From: Gracilimonas sp.
GTDB taxonomy: Bacteria; Bacteroidota; Rhodothermia; Balneolales; Balneolaceae
Direction of reading: 5' to 3'
Assembly: GCA_022450045.1 (NCBI GenBank)
Contig: JAKURD010000003.1
Coordinates: 62,001-126,000 of the forward strand
DNA: 64,000 bases
Both the position numbers and the translations under genes were made by a program. Of the stretch, positions 10,601 through 18,480 are shown piece by piece. How positions within the stretch are numbered: the stretch's first letter is position 1; each line of letters opens with the position of its first letter. The notes beneath the pieces are model-generated. The model searched no databases, was not told the DNA's origin, and worked only from the letters and a program-made list of their open reading frames with translations.

Positions 10601-13600
10601 GGCTTTTGATACGTTTGGCAACCTGCGGGAAGAGAGCCAGTACGATATTTTTGCAGCGGGTCCGGTGCGCAGTCTTCAAATGGTCCCGTCTGTGAAAAGA
10701 CTACCGGCAAACGGCCGGTCGGTGGTTCTTGTAACCCCGGTGCCCGTCGATTCCTTGGGGCTGGTAAATAACTCCGAGCTTCCTGTTACGCTGAAAGCTT
10801 CGGCCGGTACATGGCTGGTTACGGATCTGAATGAGACCGAACCGGGCATACAGACTTTTATTCGGGGTGACCAAACCCGGTTTCAATGGCAGGCACCCCG
10901 TACCCCGGGAGCAGCCGTGCTGGAAATGGCCTCCGGAACGATGGACACCAAAGCCCAGATCGAAGTAACGCCTGATCTGAGGCCTTTTATTGCGGCCGGT
11001 ATTGTGGAAGGAACGGTATCTTTAAACCAGATTACCCGGGGACGTCTGACACCTGCAGCGGAGAATGACGGATTTTACCGGGAGCTTGAGGCTTTTGCCT
11101 ACCGCTCGAATGACGGAGAAATCACAGCCGGGGCCCGCACCAGCTTTTATCTGAAGGGGAAAATTCTGGGGAAATATCTGCTGACGATGAGCTACGATTC
11201 CGAGAAAAAAGATGAACCGCTGTTCCGGGACATCCAGCCGGATGAGTTTTATCCGGTTTATGGAGATGCTTCAGTCAGGGGTTATGATGCCCAGTCCAGT
11301 GAAAAGTTTTATGTTCGTGTTGACGACCGCCGTTCCTACATCCAGTACGGCGACTATCTGACCCAGCAGCACCATCCGGCCCGTGAGCTGGGGCGCTACA
11401 GCCGGAGTCAGACCGGGCTGAAGTCCCATTATGAAACCAACCGGGTGCTGGTTAATGCCTATGGAACGATCGCCAACAGCAGCCAGAAGATTGATGAATG
11501 GCCTGCGGAAGGTATTTCCGGTCCGTTTTATCTGTCCGCGCCCGATATTATTCCAAATAGTGAGCAGGTGAGCATCTTAACTCGTGATCTTGAGCAGCCG
11601 GGACTTATCCTTGAAACCCGCCTTCTTACGCGGTTTGTGGATTATACCCTGGATGCGTTTACCGGTACCCTGCTGCTGAATGAAGCGGTAGCCAGCTACG
11701 ACGCCGGGCTGAATCCCAACAGCATACGAGTGGTGTATGAGGCTGAAACGGGAGAAGAATCGTATGTATCGGGTGGGGTTGACGTGCAGGCCAAAGTTAC
11801 CAAGGGCCTCGAAGCAGGCATTGCTGCTGTCGAAGACCGGAATCCGGCTAACGCCCTAAGCATGCAAAGCGGTAATATTACGGCACAGCTTCAAAAGGAT
11901 ACCTACGTAATCGGGGAGGTAGCCCGAAGCGATAATGCGGAGAACGGCGCCGGCAAGGCCGGGCGGATAGAGCTAAAGCACAACTCCCGGCGTGCCGAGC
12001 TGCGTCTGCATGGATTGACCAGCGATACGACCTTTTCCAATCCCTCTTCTTCGCTGCAGAACGGGAAAACAGAGATTGGAGCCAAGGGGCGATACAAAAT
12101 TAAGAAGAGCCATATTAAGGGAGAATATCTCTATTCTGATGTCCGTTCTACCGGACAAATCCGGCAGGGAGGTATGGCTGCGCTGGAAACATCGGTAAAA
12201 GAGGTAAATGTAGAGGTAGGAACGAGAATTTCAACCTTTGAAAACAGCAGTACCGGTCAATCAGGAGACAACGTAACGGTCCGGAGCCAGGTAACCACAA
12301 AAGTTCCCCGCCTGGCCAAAGCAGAGATATTTGGGGAGTATGAGCAGGACATCCGGGCAGCGGACCGAAAGATTATCGGAGCGGGCGGCACCTATAAAAT
12401 CAACGGCAGGAGCAGGCTCTATCTTCGTCATGAATTTATTTCCAGCCTGGGCAGCCGGTATGCGCTGAACAGTATTGACGGGTCATCGCGGACTGTTCTG
12501 GGCGTTGATGCTGCCTACCGGTCCAAAGGCAAGGCTTTTTCGGAGTATCGTATACGGGATGGCATCAACGGCCGGGAAGCCCAGTCTGCTATCGGATTAC
12601 GAAACCGGTGGGAAATTGCCGATGGGATAAACATCAACGCCGGAGTTGAGCATACCCGTCAGTCTGGCAGCACGGATCGAAAAAATATTGCCCTGACCGG
12701 CGCCATAGCATATACGGCCAGTGAAAACTGGAAGGGTTCCTCACGAATGGAGTTCCGGCGTAACAATGCCAGTAATTTTTACCTGAACACCATCGGTGCC
12801 GGATACCGGTTAAGCGAGAGCTGGACGCTGCTGGGCAAAAATTTTCTGGGCATTACCGACTACCGCAATGATACCCCAACCCTGATTCAAAACCGGAGCC
12901 GGATCGGTGCCGCCTACCGGGATTATGGCCGTGCCCGGCTGGATGCCCTGTTGCGATATGAATACAAAATGGAGAAGAAGTCGGATACCGACTGGAACGG
13001 GACACACATAGCTTCAGCCCATTCGGCGCTGCAGCCTGCCAGGCGTCTGAACCTTTCGGGGCGGATGGCCGGTAAATATGTTCAGGATCGCATCCAGGAA
13101 CTGGATACCGAGGCCCTGCTCTACCTGCTGTCGGCCCGTGCGGTCTTCCAGTTATATGATAACTGGGATATGGGTATTCAGGGCAGCTTGCTTGCGGGCA
13201 AGAGCTCCCGGAAATACGGGTTGGGTATAGAAGCAGGATACACCGTAGCCCGAAATTTACGTGCCGTTGTCGGGTACAATTTCTTCGGTTTCAAAGACCG
13301 TGATCTGGTGGAAAGCAATAGCTCACAAAAGGGAGTGTTTTTAAAACTCAGCTTCAAGTTCGACGAAAAGTTGTTTGCAGGCCTGATTCCCGATAGAGGC
13401 CGGTACCCGGATTATCAAGCCGGCTGTTCCTGTGAACCGGCTCCTGTGAAGGTACTGAAGCTTGATTCAAACTTTGCAACATTACCTGAACCAGAGGTTT
13501 CATCCTTTACAGCCCGGCCGCTGCCGGGTATCCTGCTCCCCCGGACCATCCACTTTGCGACTGATGAAATTGAAATTGATGCGGTTTCAGCCGGTGTTTT

Positions 13601-13946
13601 GGAACCTCTGGTGGCGTACCTAAAAGAAAATTCTTCGGTTAAAGTCATGATAGTGGGAACCGCAGATGTTTCAGGCTCCGATGGTTATAATAAGTTCCTT
13701 TCCTTGCGGAGAGCTGTTGCCGTGAAAGCGTATCTCGAAGGATACGGTATTGAGGGGACCCGAATCCAGGTTTCGGGGATAGGAGAAACAGGACCGGAGG
13801 GTGAAGCAGACACCATCCGGTCAAGAGCGTACAACAGAAGAGCGATATTTTTGCTGTATGGTGCTCACGATGCAGTGTTAGCAGATCAAGACAGGGACTT
13901 GAAAGAGATAGAAAATCAACCATCTATTGTAGAGGAGAAGCGATGA
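7617..13946 (+). CDS. Giant DUF11/SdrD-like outer-membrane protein with OmpA C-terminus
   Basis: This is a 2109-residue protein. A signal peptide (LVSILLGLGGSVFAQ) is followed by two or more DUF11 repeats (about 190-330 and 610-710), a carboxypeptidase-regulatory-like segment (NPVNIVYDSRNNRPVAGALVSL) and an SdrD B-like domain near 735-800 (GTVFLDANKNGLKEADEPGIP). A long region about 1150-1930 of alternating polar/aromatic strands (many Y-R-x-x and R-x-x-Y pairs) looks like an outer-membrane beta-barrel. The last about 110 residues are an OmpA/peptidoglycan-binding domain (TIHFATDEIEID, VSGIGETGP, YNRRAIFLL). It probably anchors or exports the neighbouring DUF11 proteins and ties the structure to the cell wall. 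Its stop overlaps the next start (ATGA). Confidence 0.85.
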   Translation: MIFRRFIILVSILLGLGGSVFAQYGLPEVNERIRNQAVTTFYDREAGYPVRLYSNTVQAVIAPKHQVYLKNETSLKGVAGSQFRFIHYILNKGNMATGYRIWVELAEQNPYGLRNVKVRIIESASRQTIAELTDPFQEYYMASQAPDQIYEIEITGWIDRQAQEEERSELTLHLESQQNVQQSRTNDITIAEGAYVVVTKKADKTTTRPGETVTFAIEASNNGSDLAQAVPVSVDGQPASYVLIRDVIPANTVFDSLISHSQAKVFYHLEGQPDYEFFSWSDDMESWEIDEIIFGLPSLRVGEAFKGSFMVRVMQAASGKVHNTAEVVFKNETGSISIASSNHVSIPINENIPELAYYHSDAFDKKAKSSRIGQPLFLMAEASSCNESRKEADEIKISLRSALTTDYEVFLAYETSRNTGIFVIPGGIPTQSVNIQSAVKLNGTLETTDKDKIKASILDCGPNNYQALALMRMNPVNIVYDSRNNRPVAGALVSLIRLDESKQKEATGDVFDVDQETPMPATVVTNEEGKFEYPSVRNGEYQVVVTPPSEYTFPSRLMWNLLPVDRETHPEGSYGSGFFHTDDGASVSMDIPVDGSPNTGLRIEKTSVQKNVMLGDFVDYRIKIKNESGRSLEQVTLKDELPFGFSYTKGTAYFEGERLADPAGDKGPVLEFMLGTIDDETELELTYRTLAGPGAMQGDGINSAQAYSPDPMPKMSNVSRAEVKLQGGVFSDRGFLTGTVFLDANKNGLKEADEPGIPYVRLVLENGTFVITDGNGKYSLYGLTPETHVLKIDPITLPDGTTPILTDNRQARNAYTRFIDLEKGGLQNINIPLCPIDIPPYEEIKQRKHAFETGTELETSLNTSFRFEDAGPGNPAGKSAEGYVGVFKDFSEDSAKESVSISTTEKADLTTARLPLSASSRLELVGIASGDTLTASQVTLFVQSRMGSTVKLTVNGKGIPDEQIGSQSSVASRQVQITEYVGIQMTPGKNEIKLEAFDTFGNLREESQYDIFAAGPVRSLQMVPSVKRLPANGRSVVLVTPVPVDSLGLVNNSELPVTLKASAGTWLVTDLNETEPGIQTFIRGDQTRFQWQAPRTPGAAVLEMASGTMDTKAQIEVTPDLRPFIAAGIVEGTVSLNQITRGRLTPAAENDGFYRELEAFAYRSNDGEITAGARTSFYLKGKILGKYLLTMSYDSEKKDEPLFRDIQPDEFYPVYGDASVRGYDAQSSEKFYVRVDDRRSYIQYGDYLTQQHHPARELGRYSRSQTGLKSHYETNRVLVNAYGTIANSSQKIDEWPAEGISGPFYLSAPDIIPNSEQVSILTRDLEQPGLILETRLLTRFVDYTLDAFTGTLLLNEAVASYDAGLNPNSIRVVYEAETGEESYVSGGVDVQAKVTKGLEAGIAAVEDRNPANALSMQSGNITAQLQKDTYVIGEVARSDNAENGAGKAGRIELKHNSRRAELRLHGLTSDTTFSNPSSSLQNGKTEIGAKGRYKIKKSHIKGEYLYSDVRSTGQIRQGGMAALETSVKEVNVEVGTRISTFENSSTGQSGDNVTVRSQVTTKVPRLAKAEIFGEYEQDIRAADRKIIGAGGTYKINGRSRLYLRHEFISSLGSRYALNSIDGSSRTVLGVDAAYRSKGKAFSEYRIRDGINGREAQSAIGLRNRWEIADGININAGVEHTRQSGSTDRKNIALTGAIAYTASENWKGSSRMEFRRNNASNFYLNTIGAGYRLSESWTLLGKNFLGITDYRNDTPTLIQNRSRIGAAYRDYGRARLDALLRYEYKMEKKSDTDWNGTHIASAHSALQPARRLNLSGRMAGKYVQDRIQELDTEALLYLLSARAVFQLYDNWDMGIQGSLLAGKSSRKYGLGIEAGYTVARNLRAVVGYNFFGFKDRDLVESNSSQKGVFLKLSFKFDEKLFAGLIPDRGRYPDYQAGCSCEPAPVKVLKLDSNFATLPEPEVSSFTARPLPGILLPRTIHFATDEIEIDAVSAGVLEPLVAYLKENSSVKVMIVGTADVSGSDGYNKFLSLRRAVAVKAYLEGYGIEGTRIQVSGIGETGPEGEADTIRSRAYNRRAIFLLYGAHDAVLADQDRDLKEIENQPSIVEEKR

Positions 13947-16900
13947 GAACCTTAAAATCATATCTAAAAGCACTGCCAACGGTAAGTTGTATCAGACCCT
14001 CCCTCTTTCTCTGCCATGTCGCTAAAGGCCTGCTCCGCCGTAGTTGCTATGAAGGCCGGGCTATGAGGCGTCGGCGACCTCCCTATCCTCTCAAAGGCTT
14101 TCGGGAGAACAAGGAGGGATTGGGGTGGGTCCAAACAGTTCTATCGATGTACCAGGGCGTTGGCATTTGGATGATAGCCTTTTTGTTTCTGACATTAGGA
14201 GGATATAAAACTGCACAAGCCCAAGGGTGCCAGGAGACAACCTGTGCCCATTTTTCAAGCCGGTCACAGCCGTTAACAAATGAACAGGCAGTCCTGACCA
14301 ATGCTGTTTTCAGCAGCCAGCTCGGAACACCGGTCAACACAACGGTTACAGAACTCCAGGCACTGTTCGGTTCGGACTTGAATAAGGATCTGCTGTTGGA
14401 ACAACTGCGGCGGTTAACAGGCAGTGCTACCAACCAGGATTTAGCAGCCCAGTCGATCACCTTATCCCAACTGCTGTCCGCTGCTGAAACGGTTTCCGGC
14501 GATCCGGCTGTGGTCCAGGCGATCCAGTCTTTGAACAACCAGATCGGGTCATCCACGGGTGCTTTTGTAGTGGGGGATTTCCTGGACGTTGGTGCGGTGC
14601 CGAAAGCAGGTTCACGCGAAACGATCAATGCGCTGGATCTGGTCGCAGGCGCTATTTCTCATGCCAGTTATAATGACACCCAACAATCCACGCCGCTGGC
14701 AGCCACCGTGTCGGGAAGTGATATAGGTTTGAACGGAATCGTGAATACTATCGGAATCTATTCCATTGTAACCGAACCGGCCACGTATGTCTGCGGGCCG
14801 GCGGGGTCCCGGTTTTATGCGGCATCCACCCGTATCAAGATGGAGGTTGATTTGGTAGATACCGACAAATCAAGTGAGCTTCAGGCAGCTATTTCCAACT
14901 CGGGTCTGGTGCTTCCGGAGGCTTCCAATCCCACTCTTACCCTAGGACAGCTTGAGCTTTATTTTGATGTCGGCAGGGCTGAGGGCGTTATCCAAACCAT
15001 CGATGCCCTGGCAAACACGGTAATTATTCAGGCCACTCCGGCTCCGGCCGATATGTATTTGGGACACATTGACGATGCGATATTCTTTTCGAATGCTCCC
15101 ATTGATCCCTTGACTGACCTGGGCTTTGCTAATGTGGGGGAACTTCAGGTAGATATTTCAGGCACATTGGTAAAATCGAATGTACAGGTACGCTCGTATA
15201 GTAAAGACGTACAAAATCCTGCTACCGAGACCCTTACCTTTACCGGTCCCTATCCCGAAACCCGGACTGTCGGGAACAGCGCCGGTTATTCCAACAGCCT
15301 GATTCAGTCGCTCGTGCAAAATACCAGTTTTGAAGTACAATTCGAGGTATATGAGCCCCAACCTGTCAGTCCATTGCTGCAGCCCACGATAGATAGTACC
15401 CTGGACTTACTGTTGCCGCTTGTCCGGGATATTGTAAAAACGAGTTTGGAAAATGAAATGCTGGGTACCGTCCTTAATGCTGTCGTTGATCCCCTCTTAA
15501 AGGCTACCGGAACCGGCCTTGGAGAGGTTGATGTGGTAGTGGAGAGTGTTGTTCGTATTTGCTACGGAACCGTTTCCGGGTATGTGTATGACGATGTGAA
15601 CCATAACGCTATCCGGGAAGAAAGCGAAGCGGGAACGGCAGCAGTGTTGTACGCCAAACTGATCTCCAATGCCGACCCTGCTCAAGCTCAGCAGGTGGTA
15701 GCTGTAGATCCTGCCACAGGATTTTACCAAGTTGACAACGTGTCACAGGGGTCCTACACAATTTTTATTGATGACAATAACGATCCCGCCGATCTCACCC
15801 CCGCACGCCCTGCAGGATGGACCGGCACGCAAATTCCTGACCAGGAACGTACCTCCATCGAAGTCACAGACCGGAACATAACCGATATCAATTTTGGACT
15901 GTATCACGGGGGAACGGTAACCGGCATATCCTTTGTGGATAACGGCAGCGGGGGAGGAATAGCCCATAACGGCGTGCGGGATGGCGGAGAAGAGGCTATT
16001 TACCAAAGCGTAATTTTGGCGGCAAAAAGTAATGGACTTACAGAAATTGACCGGACCACTACCGATGGCTCAGGCCGGTTTACCCTCTGGATTCCTTATA
16101 CTTCCGATGGTTCTCAGCTATTGATCAAGGAACAGGCATCAGGAGCCTATCTCTCCGTTTCGGGTTCAGCAGGGAGCACGGGTGCGACCTATGATCTGAC
16201 GAACGACCAATTTTCTATCTTATTTACCTCCGGTACCGAAAAAACCGGCCTGGCTTTTGGCAATACCAAAGTACCGGTATTTTCTCCCGACGGCCAGCAG
16301 CATGCTGCGGCAGGGTCGGTGGTTTTTTATCGGCATATATTCAAAGCCCAAACAGAAGGAACCGTGCAGTTCTCCGGGAGTACGGCTTCCAATGCCGCCG
16401 GTTGGAGCTACGCACTTTATCATGATATAGATTGTAACGATCGTATAGACGCCACAGATCCAATATTGGAGCAGGCCTTTGTAACGGATGATCAGGAACT
16501 GTGCCTCATCGTCAAAGTATTCATTCCGGCACAGGCCGTTTCGGGTGAATCATACGGTCTGTCCGTGTTCGCGAATTTTAACCCGCAGGGTACGTCAGTT
16601 TATCATTCGACTAAAGTCTCGGACCTTACGATTGTTGGGATGGAAGAAGGCCTGCGCCTGGAAAAAACTGCTGACAAGTTGACCGCCCTGCCCGGTGAAA
16701 CGGTAACCTATACACTTACCTTTGAAAATATCGGGTCAGAACCTATTCATGACATCACGATTCAGGATGTTACCCCAGCCTATACGCTATTTATCGATAC
16801 GGACTGTGAAATGCTCGCTGCCGGTTTGAAATGCACTGTGGAATCCCCCGGCCAACTCCAGTCAGGTTCCATAACCTGGACCATCAACGGAGAACTGTTG

Positions 16901-16948
16901 CCGGGATCAATCGGAACCATACGATTCAGTGTTAAAATAATTGAATGA
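13943..16948 (+). CDS. Exported SdrD/DUF11 protein with an unusual N-terminal extension
   Basis: The gene starts in a 4-bp ATGA overlap with the giant gene. The real signal peptide is internal: M69 onward (MYQGVGIWMIAFLFLTL, cleavage after AQAQ). The 50 or so residues before it are arginine- and proline-rich and encoded by an insert-like sequence (see 13997-14118). Mature domains include a helical/adhesin-like region about 95-550, SdrD B-like domains (SGYVYDDVNHNAIREESEAG near 550 and GISFVDNGSGGG near 650), an acidic loop (DIDCNDRIDATD) and a C-terminal DUF11 repeat (EKTADKLTALPGETVTYTL). A surface role is likely. Translation may start at 13943 or at the ATG at 14147. Confidence 0.8.
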   Translation: MRTLKSYLKALPTVSCIRPSLFLCHVAKGLLRRSCYEGRAMRRRRPPYPLKGFRENKEGLGWVQTVLSMYQGVGIWMIAFLFLTLGGYKTAQAQGCQETTCAHFSSRSQPLTNEQAVLTNAVFSSQLGTPVNTTVTELQALFGSDLNKDLLLEQLRRLTGSATNQDLAAQSITLSQLLSAAETVSGDPAVVQAIQSLNNQIGSSTGAFVVGDFLDVGAVPKAGSRETINALDLVAGAISHASYNDTQQSTPLAATVSGSDIGLNGIVNTIGIYSIVTEPATYVCGPAGSRFYAASTRIKMEVDLVDTDKSSELQAAISNSGLVLPEASNPTLTLGQLELYFDVGRAEGVIQTIDALANTVIIQATPAPADMYLGHIDDAIFFSNAPIDPLTDLGFANVGELQVDISGTLVKSNVQVRSYSKDVQNPATETLTFTGPYPETRTVGNSAGYSNSLIQSLVQNTSFEVQFEVYEPQPVSPLLQPTIDSTLDLLLPLVRDIVKTSLENEMLGTVLNAVVDPLLKATGTGLGEVDVVVESVVRICYGTVSGYVYDDVNHNAIREESEAGTAAVLYAKLISNADPAQAQQVVAVDPATGFYQVDNVSQGSYTIFIDDNNDPADLTPARPAGWTGTQIPDQERTSIEVTDRNITDINFGLYHGGTVTGISFVDNGSGGGIAHNGVRDGGEEAIYQSVILAAKSNGLTEIDRTTTDGSGRFTLWIPYTSDGSQLLIKEQASGAYLSVSGSAGSTGATYDLTNDQFSILFTSGTEKTGLAFGNTKVPVFSPDGQQHAAAGSVVFYRHIFKAQTEGTVQFSGSTASNAAGWSYALYHDIDCNDRIDATDPILEQAFVTDDQELCLIVKVFIPAQAVSGESYGLSVFANFNPQGTSVYHSTKVSDLTIVGMEEGLRLEKTADKLTALPGETVTYTLTFENIGSEPIHDITIQDVTPAYTLFIDTDCEMLAAGLKCTVESPGQLQSGSITWTINGELLPGSIGTIRFSVKIIE
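13997..14118. repeat. MITE-like insert inside a coding N-terminus
   Basis: The segment begins CCCTCCCTCTTTCTC (13997-14011) and ends GAGAACAAGGAGGG (14105-14118), an imperfect inverted repeat. The DNA between is GC-rich and unlike the signal-peptide coding it interrupts. It keeps the frame and adds an implausible peptide before a normal signal sequence. A small interspersed repeat that inserted in frame is the best explanation. Other copies in the genome would be needed to prove it. Confidence 0.4.
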
Positions 16949-17089
16949 CTCTTTCTCGTGAATAAATAAGTGATTTTCTCAAAAAAGCTGGATTTGAGGT
17001 GAACCAAATAAGGCGGCGAATATCGAACAAGGAAGTTCGACAGTTAAACAGCCAACCTCTCCTGTCTTCAGTTTAAAGAGGTCTATGGG

Positions 17090-17109
17090 CGTACTACTAT
17101 TTGTAGCCA
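17090..17109. other. Relic right-arm sites of island A
   Basis: CGTACTAC at 17090 and TGTAGCCA at 17102 are 12 bp apart and match the pair TGTACCAC/TGTACCAC at 47042 and 47054, which lies just upstream of the island B integrase. Here the integrase gene that should follow is missing. Confidence 0.4.
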
Positions 17110-17151
17110 GTTCTGTGAAAAATTTTTGCTCAAAAATGAGAGAGTAGAAAT

Positions 17152-17183
17152 AAAAAACCCCCGGCCAAAATTGACGGGGGTTT
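17152..17183 (-). terminator. Rho-independent terminator after tRNA-Arg fragment
   Basis: On the minus strand CCCCCG and CGGGGG (17175-17180 and 17158-17163) pair around an 11-nt loop and are followed by six T. It would have ended the tRNA-Arg transcript supplied by island A. Confidence 0.75.
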
Positions 17184-17191
17184 CCGTGCAA

Positions 17192-17237
17192 GTACGCCCG
17201 GAAGGATTCGAACCCTCAGCCTTCTGATCCGAAGTCA
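17192..17237 (-). other. tRNA-Arg 3' fragment, att copy 2
   Basis: This is identical over 46 bp to the copy at 47179-47224. It contains the anticodon loop CTTCGGA and the T loop TTCGAAT on the minus strand. It was the working 3' end supplied by island A and was displaced when island B integrated. Confidence 0.88.
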
Positions 17238-17305
17238 CGATAAATAATTGATTTAAAGCACTTTAAAGGCTGATTTCTAATTTCGTGTACTACTAAATGT
17301 ACCCC
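17238..17305. other. Left arm of island B with paired recombinase-type sites
   Basis: TGTACTAC at 17286 and TGTACCCC at 17298 are 12 bp apart, the same pitch as at 47042/47054. The flanking sequence resembles 55-122. I infer arm-type binding sites for the island B integrase. Confidence 0.5.
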
Positions 17306-17451
17306 CGATTTTGAAGCAATTGAAGGGGGTTCACATGAATTCAATTCACAAACGCTTCCCTCTTTCCCGAAATTCTGAGCGAGAATTCTTGTCCTTCCTG
17401 AACCGAAAATTGTTGGCCACCTTCCATCTTTTTATAAAAATATATTATTAA

Positions 17452-17468
17452 CTTAGTTAACGACTAAG
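17452..17468. promoter_or_regulatory. Palindromic operator candidate before the HTH gene
   Basis: CTTAGT-N5-ACTAAG is a perfect inverted repeat 38 bp upstream of the XRE-like gene start, in an AT-rich promoter-like region. Autoregulation by the 95-residue HTH protein is a reasonable guess. Confidence 0.45.
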
Positions 17469-17505
17469 ATGATTTTTATCGGAAAATTTCGTATGTTCTT
17501 TCATC

Positions 17506-17793
17506 ATGAATCCAGAAGATATCAAGCAATTACGGGAAGAATTAGGCTGGAGTTTAGCCAAATTTGGCAAATACTTCGGTGTTACCGCACAGGCCGTTCT
17601 GAAATGGGAACGAGGAACTGCCCTTCCTAATGATTTCACAATGGCTGCCATGATACAGCTCAATCGAAGGTTGGATGAGGCCAAAGGAGAAAACCAAAAA
17701 CAACAATTCATAAACGGGTTAAAGCAAGCGCTGCTAACCGGCGGAGTCATTGCTTTATTAACCTTCCTATTTAACCAGGACGAATCATCATGA
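17506..17793 (+). CDS. XRE-like HTH protein with a C-terminal membrane helix
   Basis: Residues 3-50 are a helix-turn-helix (IKQLREELGWSLAKFGKYFG then VTAQAVLKWERGTALP), close to HTH_3/NadS-type antitoxins. Residues about 75-90 (ALLTGGVIALLTFLF) form a single hydrophobic helix, so the DNA-binding part may be tethered to the membrane. It is the leftmost gene of island B and overlaps the next gene by 4 bp (ATGA), so the two are translationally coupled. A regulator of the island or of the partner protein is likely. The exact family is uncertain. Confidence 0.75.
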   Translation: MNPEDIKQLREELGWSLAKFGKYFGVTAQAVLKWERGTALPNDFTMAAMIQLNRRLDEAKGENQKQQFINGLKQALLTGGVIALLTFLFNQDESS

Positions 17794-18470
17794 AAACAGA
17801 CGATACCACGATTACCTCTACAGAAACCAGAATCTTTTTAAAAGGAAAGCAATTGGCCGAAGTGCTGGGAGTTACCTCCCCAACTTTATCCGAGGCGGTT
17901 AAAAAGGGCTACAATTGTATGGGATATCCAGTCGGTGACTGGGCTATAGAAACCAATTCAGGACGAGTGAAAGGATTTGAAGTTCCTCAACATATTCTTT
18001 CCAAAAAACCGGATACCACAAAAAGAGAGAACCCGACTGAAAGCCACCCTAATTTGGCTAATTTCGGCCTAAATAAGGCTAAAAAACCCAAGAAAGATAG
18101 ACCAAACATCGTCAATCATAATTATTCCTTGTTGCCAGAAGGAGAAGATTATGTCAGACCGGTTAGTATGGTTACCCTTCCCTTGATTTTACAGAAAGCC
18201 TTGGAAAGCGATACACCTCAAAGCCGGGCTATTATTGCCGGTGGACTGGCGGCTATGGGAGCCTTAGTTGGTCATGCTGTAACAGATAATGCCTCCGGTG
18301 CCGGACTTGGAGCCGGAGCGGGATTAGCCATTGCCTTGCTTACGTATAAATACTTCAATCCTAATATGAATCCACAGTTTCAGGGATTTAATTTTAACCA
18401 ATTTGCTACACAAAAAGCCGTAGCAGTTCAGGCAAGCATCCGAAATCAGTCTGGTTTTCTGCCTAATTAA
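17790..18470 (+). CDS. Putative DNA-binding protein with a glycine-rich hydrophobic segment
   Basis: The N-terminus (KGKQLAEVLGVTSPTLSEAVKKG) looks like a helix-turn-helix that recognises a locus, followed by a polar linker. Residues about 160-190 (AIIAGGLAAMGALVGHAV, then GAGLGAGAGLAIALL) are Gly/Ala-rich and hydrophobic, similar to glycine-zipper membrane segments. It is coupled to the upstream HTH gene by an ATGA overlap. The pair could be an island-maintenance or toxin-like module, but I do not recognise a family. Its coding sequence contains two clusters of the recurrent GCCTAATT-type motif. Confidence 0.6.
   Translation: MKTDDTTITSTETRIFLKGKQLAEVLGVTSPTLSEAVKKGYNCMGYPVGDWAIETNSGRVKGFEVPQHILSKKPDTTKRENPTESHPNLANFGLNKAKKPKKDRPNIVNHNYSLLPEGEDYVRPVSMVTLPLILQKALESDTPQSRAIIAGGLAAMGALVGHAVTDNASGAGLGAGAGLAIALLTYKYFNPNMNPQFQGFNFNQFATQKAVAVQASIRNQSGFLPN
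18048..18084 (+). repeat. GCCTAATT/GGCTAA motif cluster 1
   Basis: The coding DNA reads CCTAATTTGGCTAA and then GGCCTAAATAAGGCTAAA. The same words appear in the helicase gene (44449-44477) and in non-coding DNA at 47112-47128. Confidence 0.5.
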
Positions 18471-18480
18471 GCCTAATTAG
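18461..18480 (+). repeat. Tandem 10-bp GCCTAATTAR motif
   Basis: GCCTAATTAA is followed at once by GCCTAATTAG, a 10-bp pitch. It spans the stop codon of the upstream gene and continues into non-coding DNA before a convergent gene. It is part of the island-wide motif set. Confidence 0.55.

Larger units (their letters stand above)
11..17237. mobile_element. Island A: integrase-less tRNA-Arg island
   Basis: The segment is bounded by tRNA-Arg 3'-end copies at 11-54 and 17192-17237. The sequence just inside copy 1 (55-122) resembles the sequence just inside copy 2 (17238-17305), and paired 12-bp-spaced sites near its right end (17090-17109) resemble those of island B. No recombinase gene remains between the copies. 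The content is a two-component system, a dead toxin-antitoxin pair and an exported-protein cluster. I infer an older island that lost its integrase. An alternative is that chromosomal DNA became trapped between two att copies by other rearrangements. Confidence 0.5.

Noticed and set aside
10136..10621. 161-codon minus-strand open frame
   Set aside because: It is inside the giant outer-membrane protein gene and has no independent start signal or domain.
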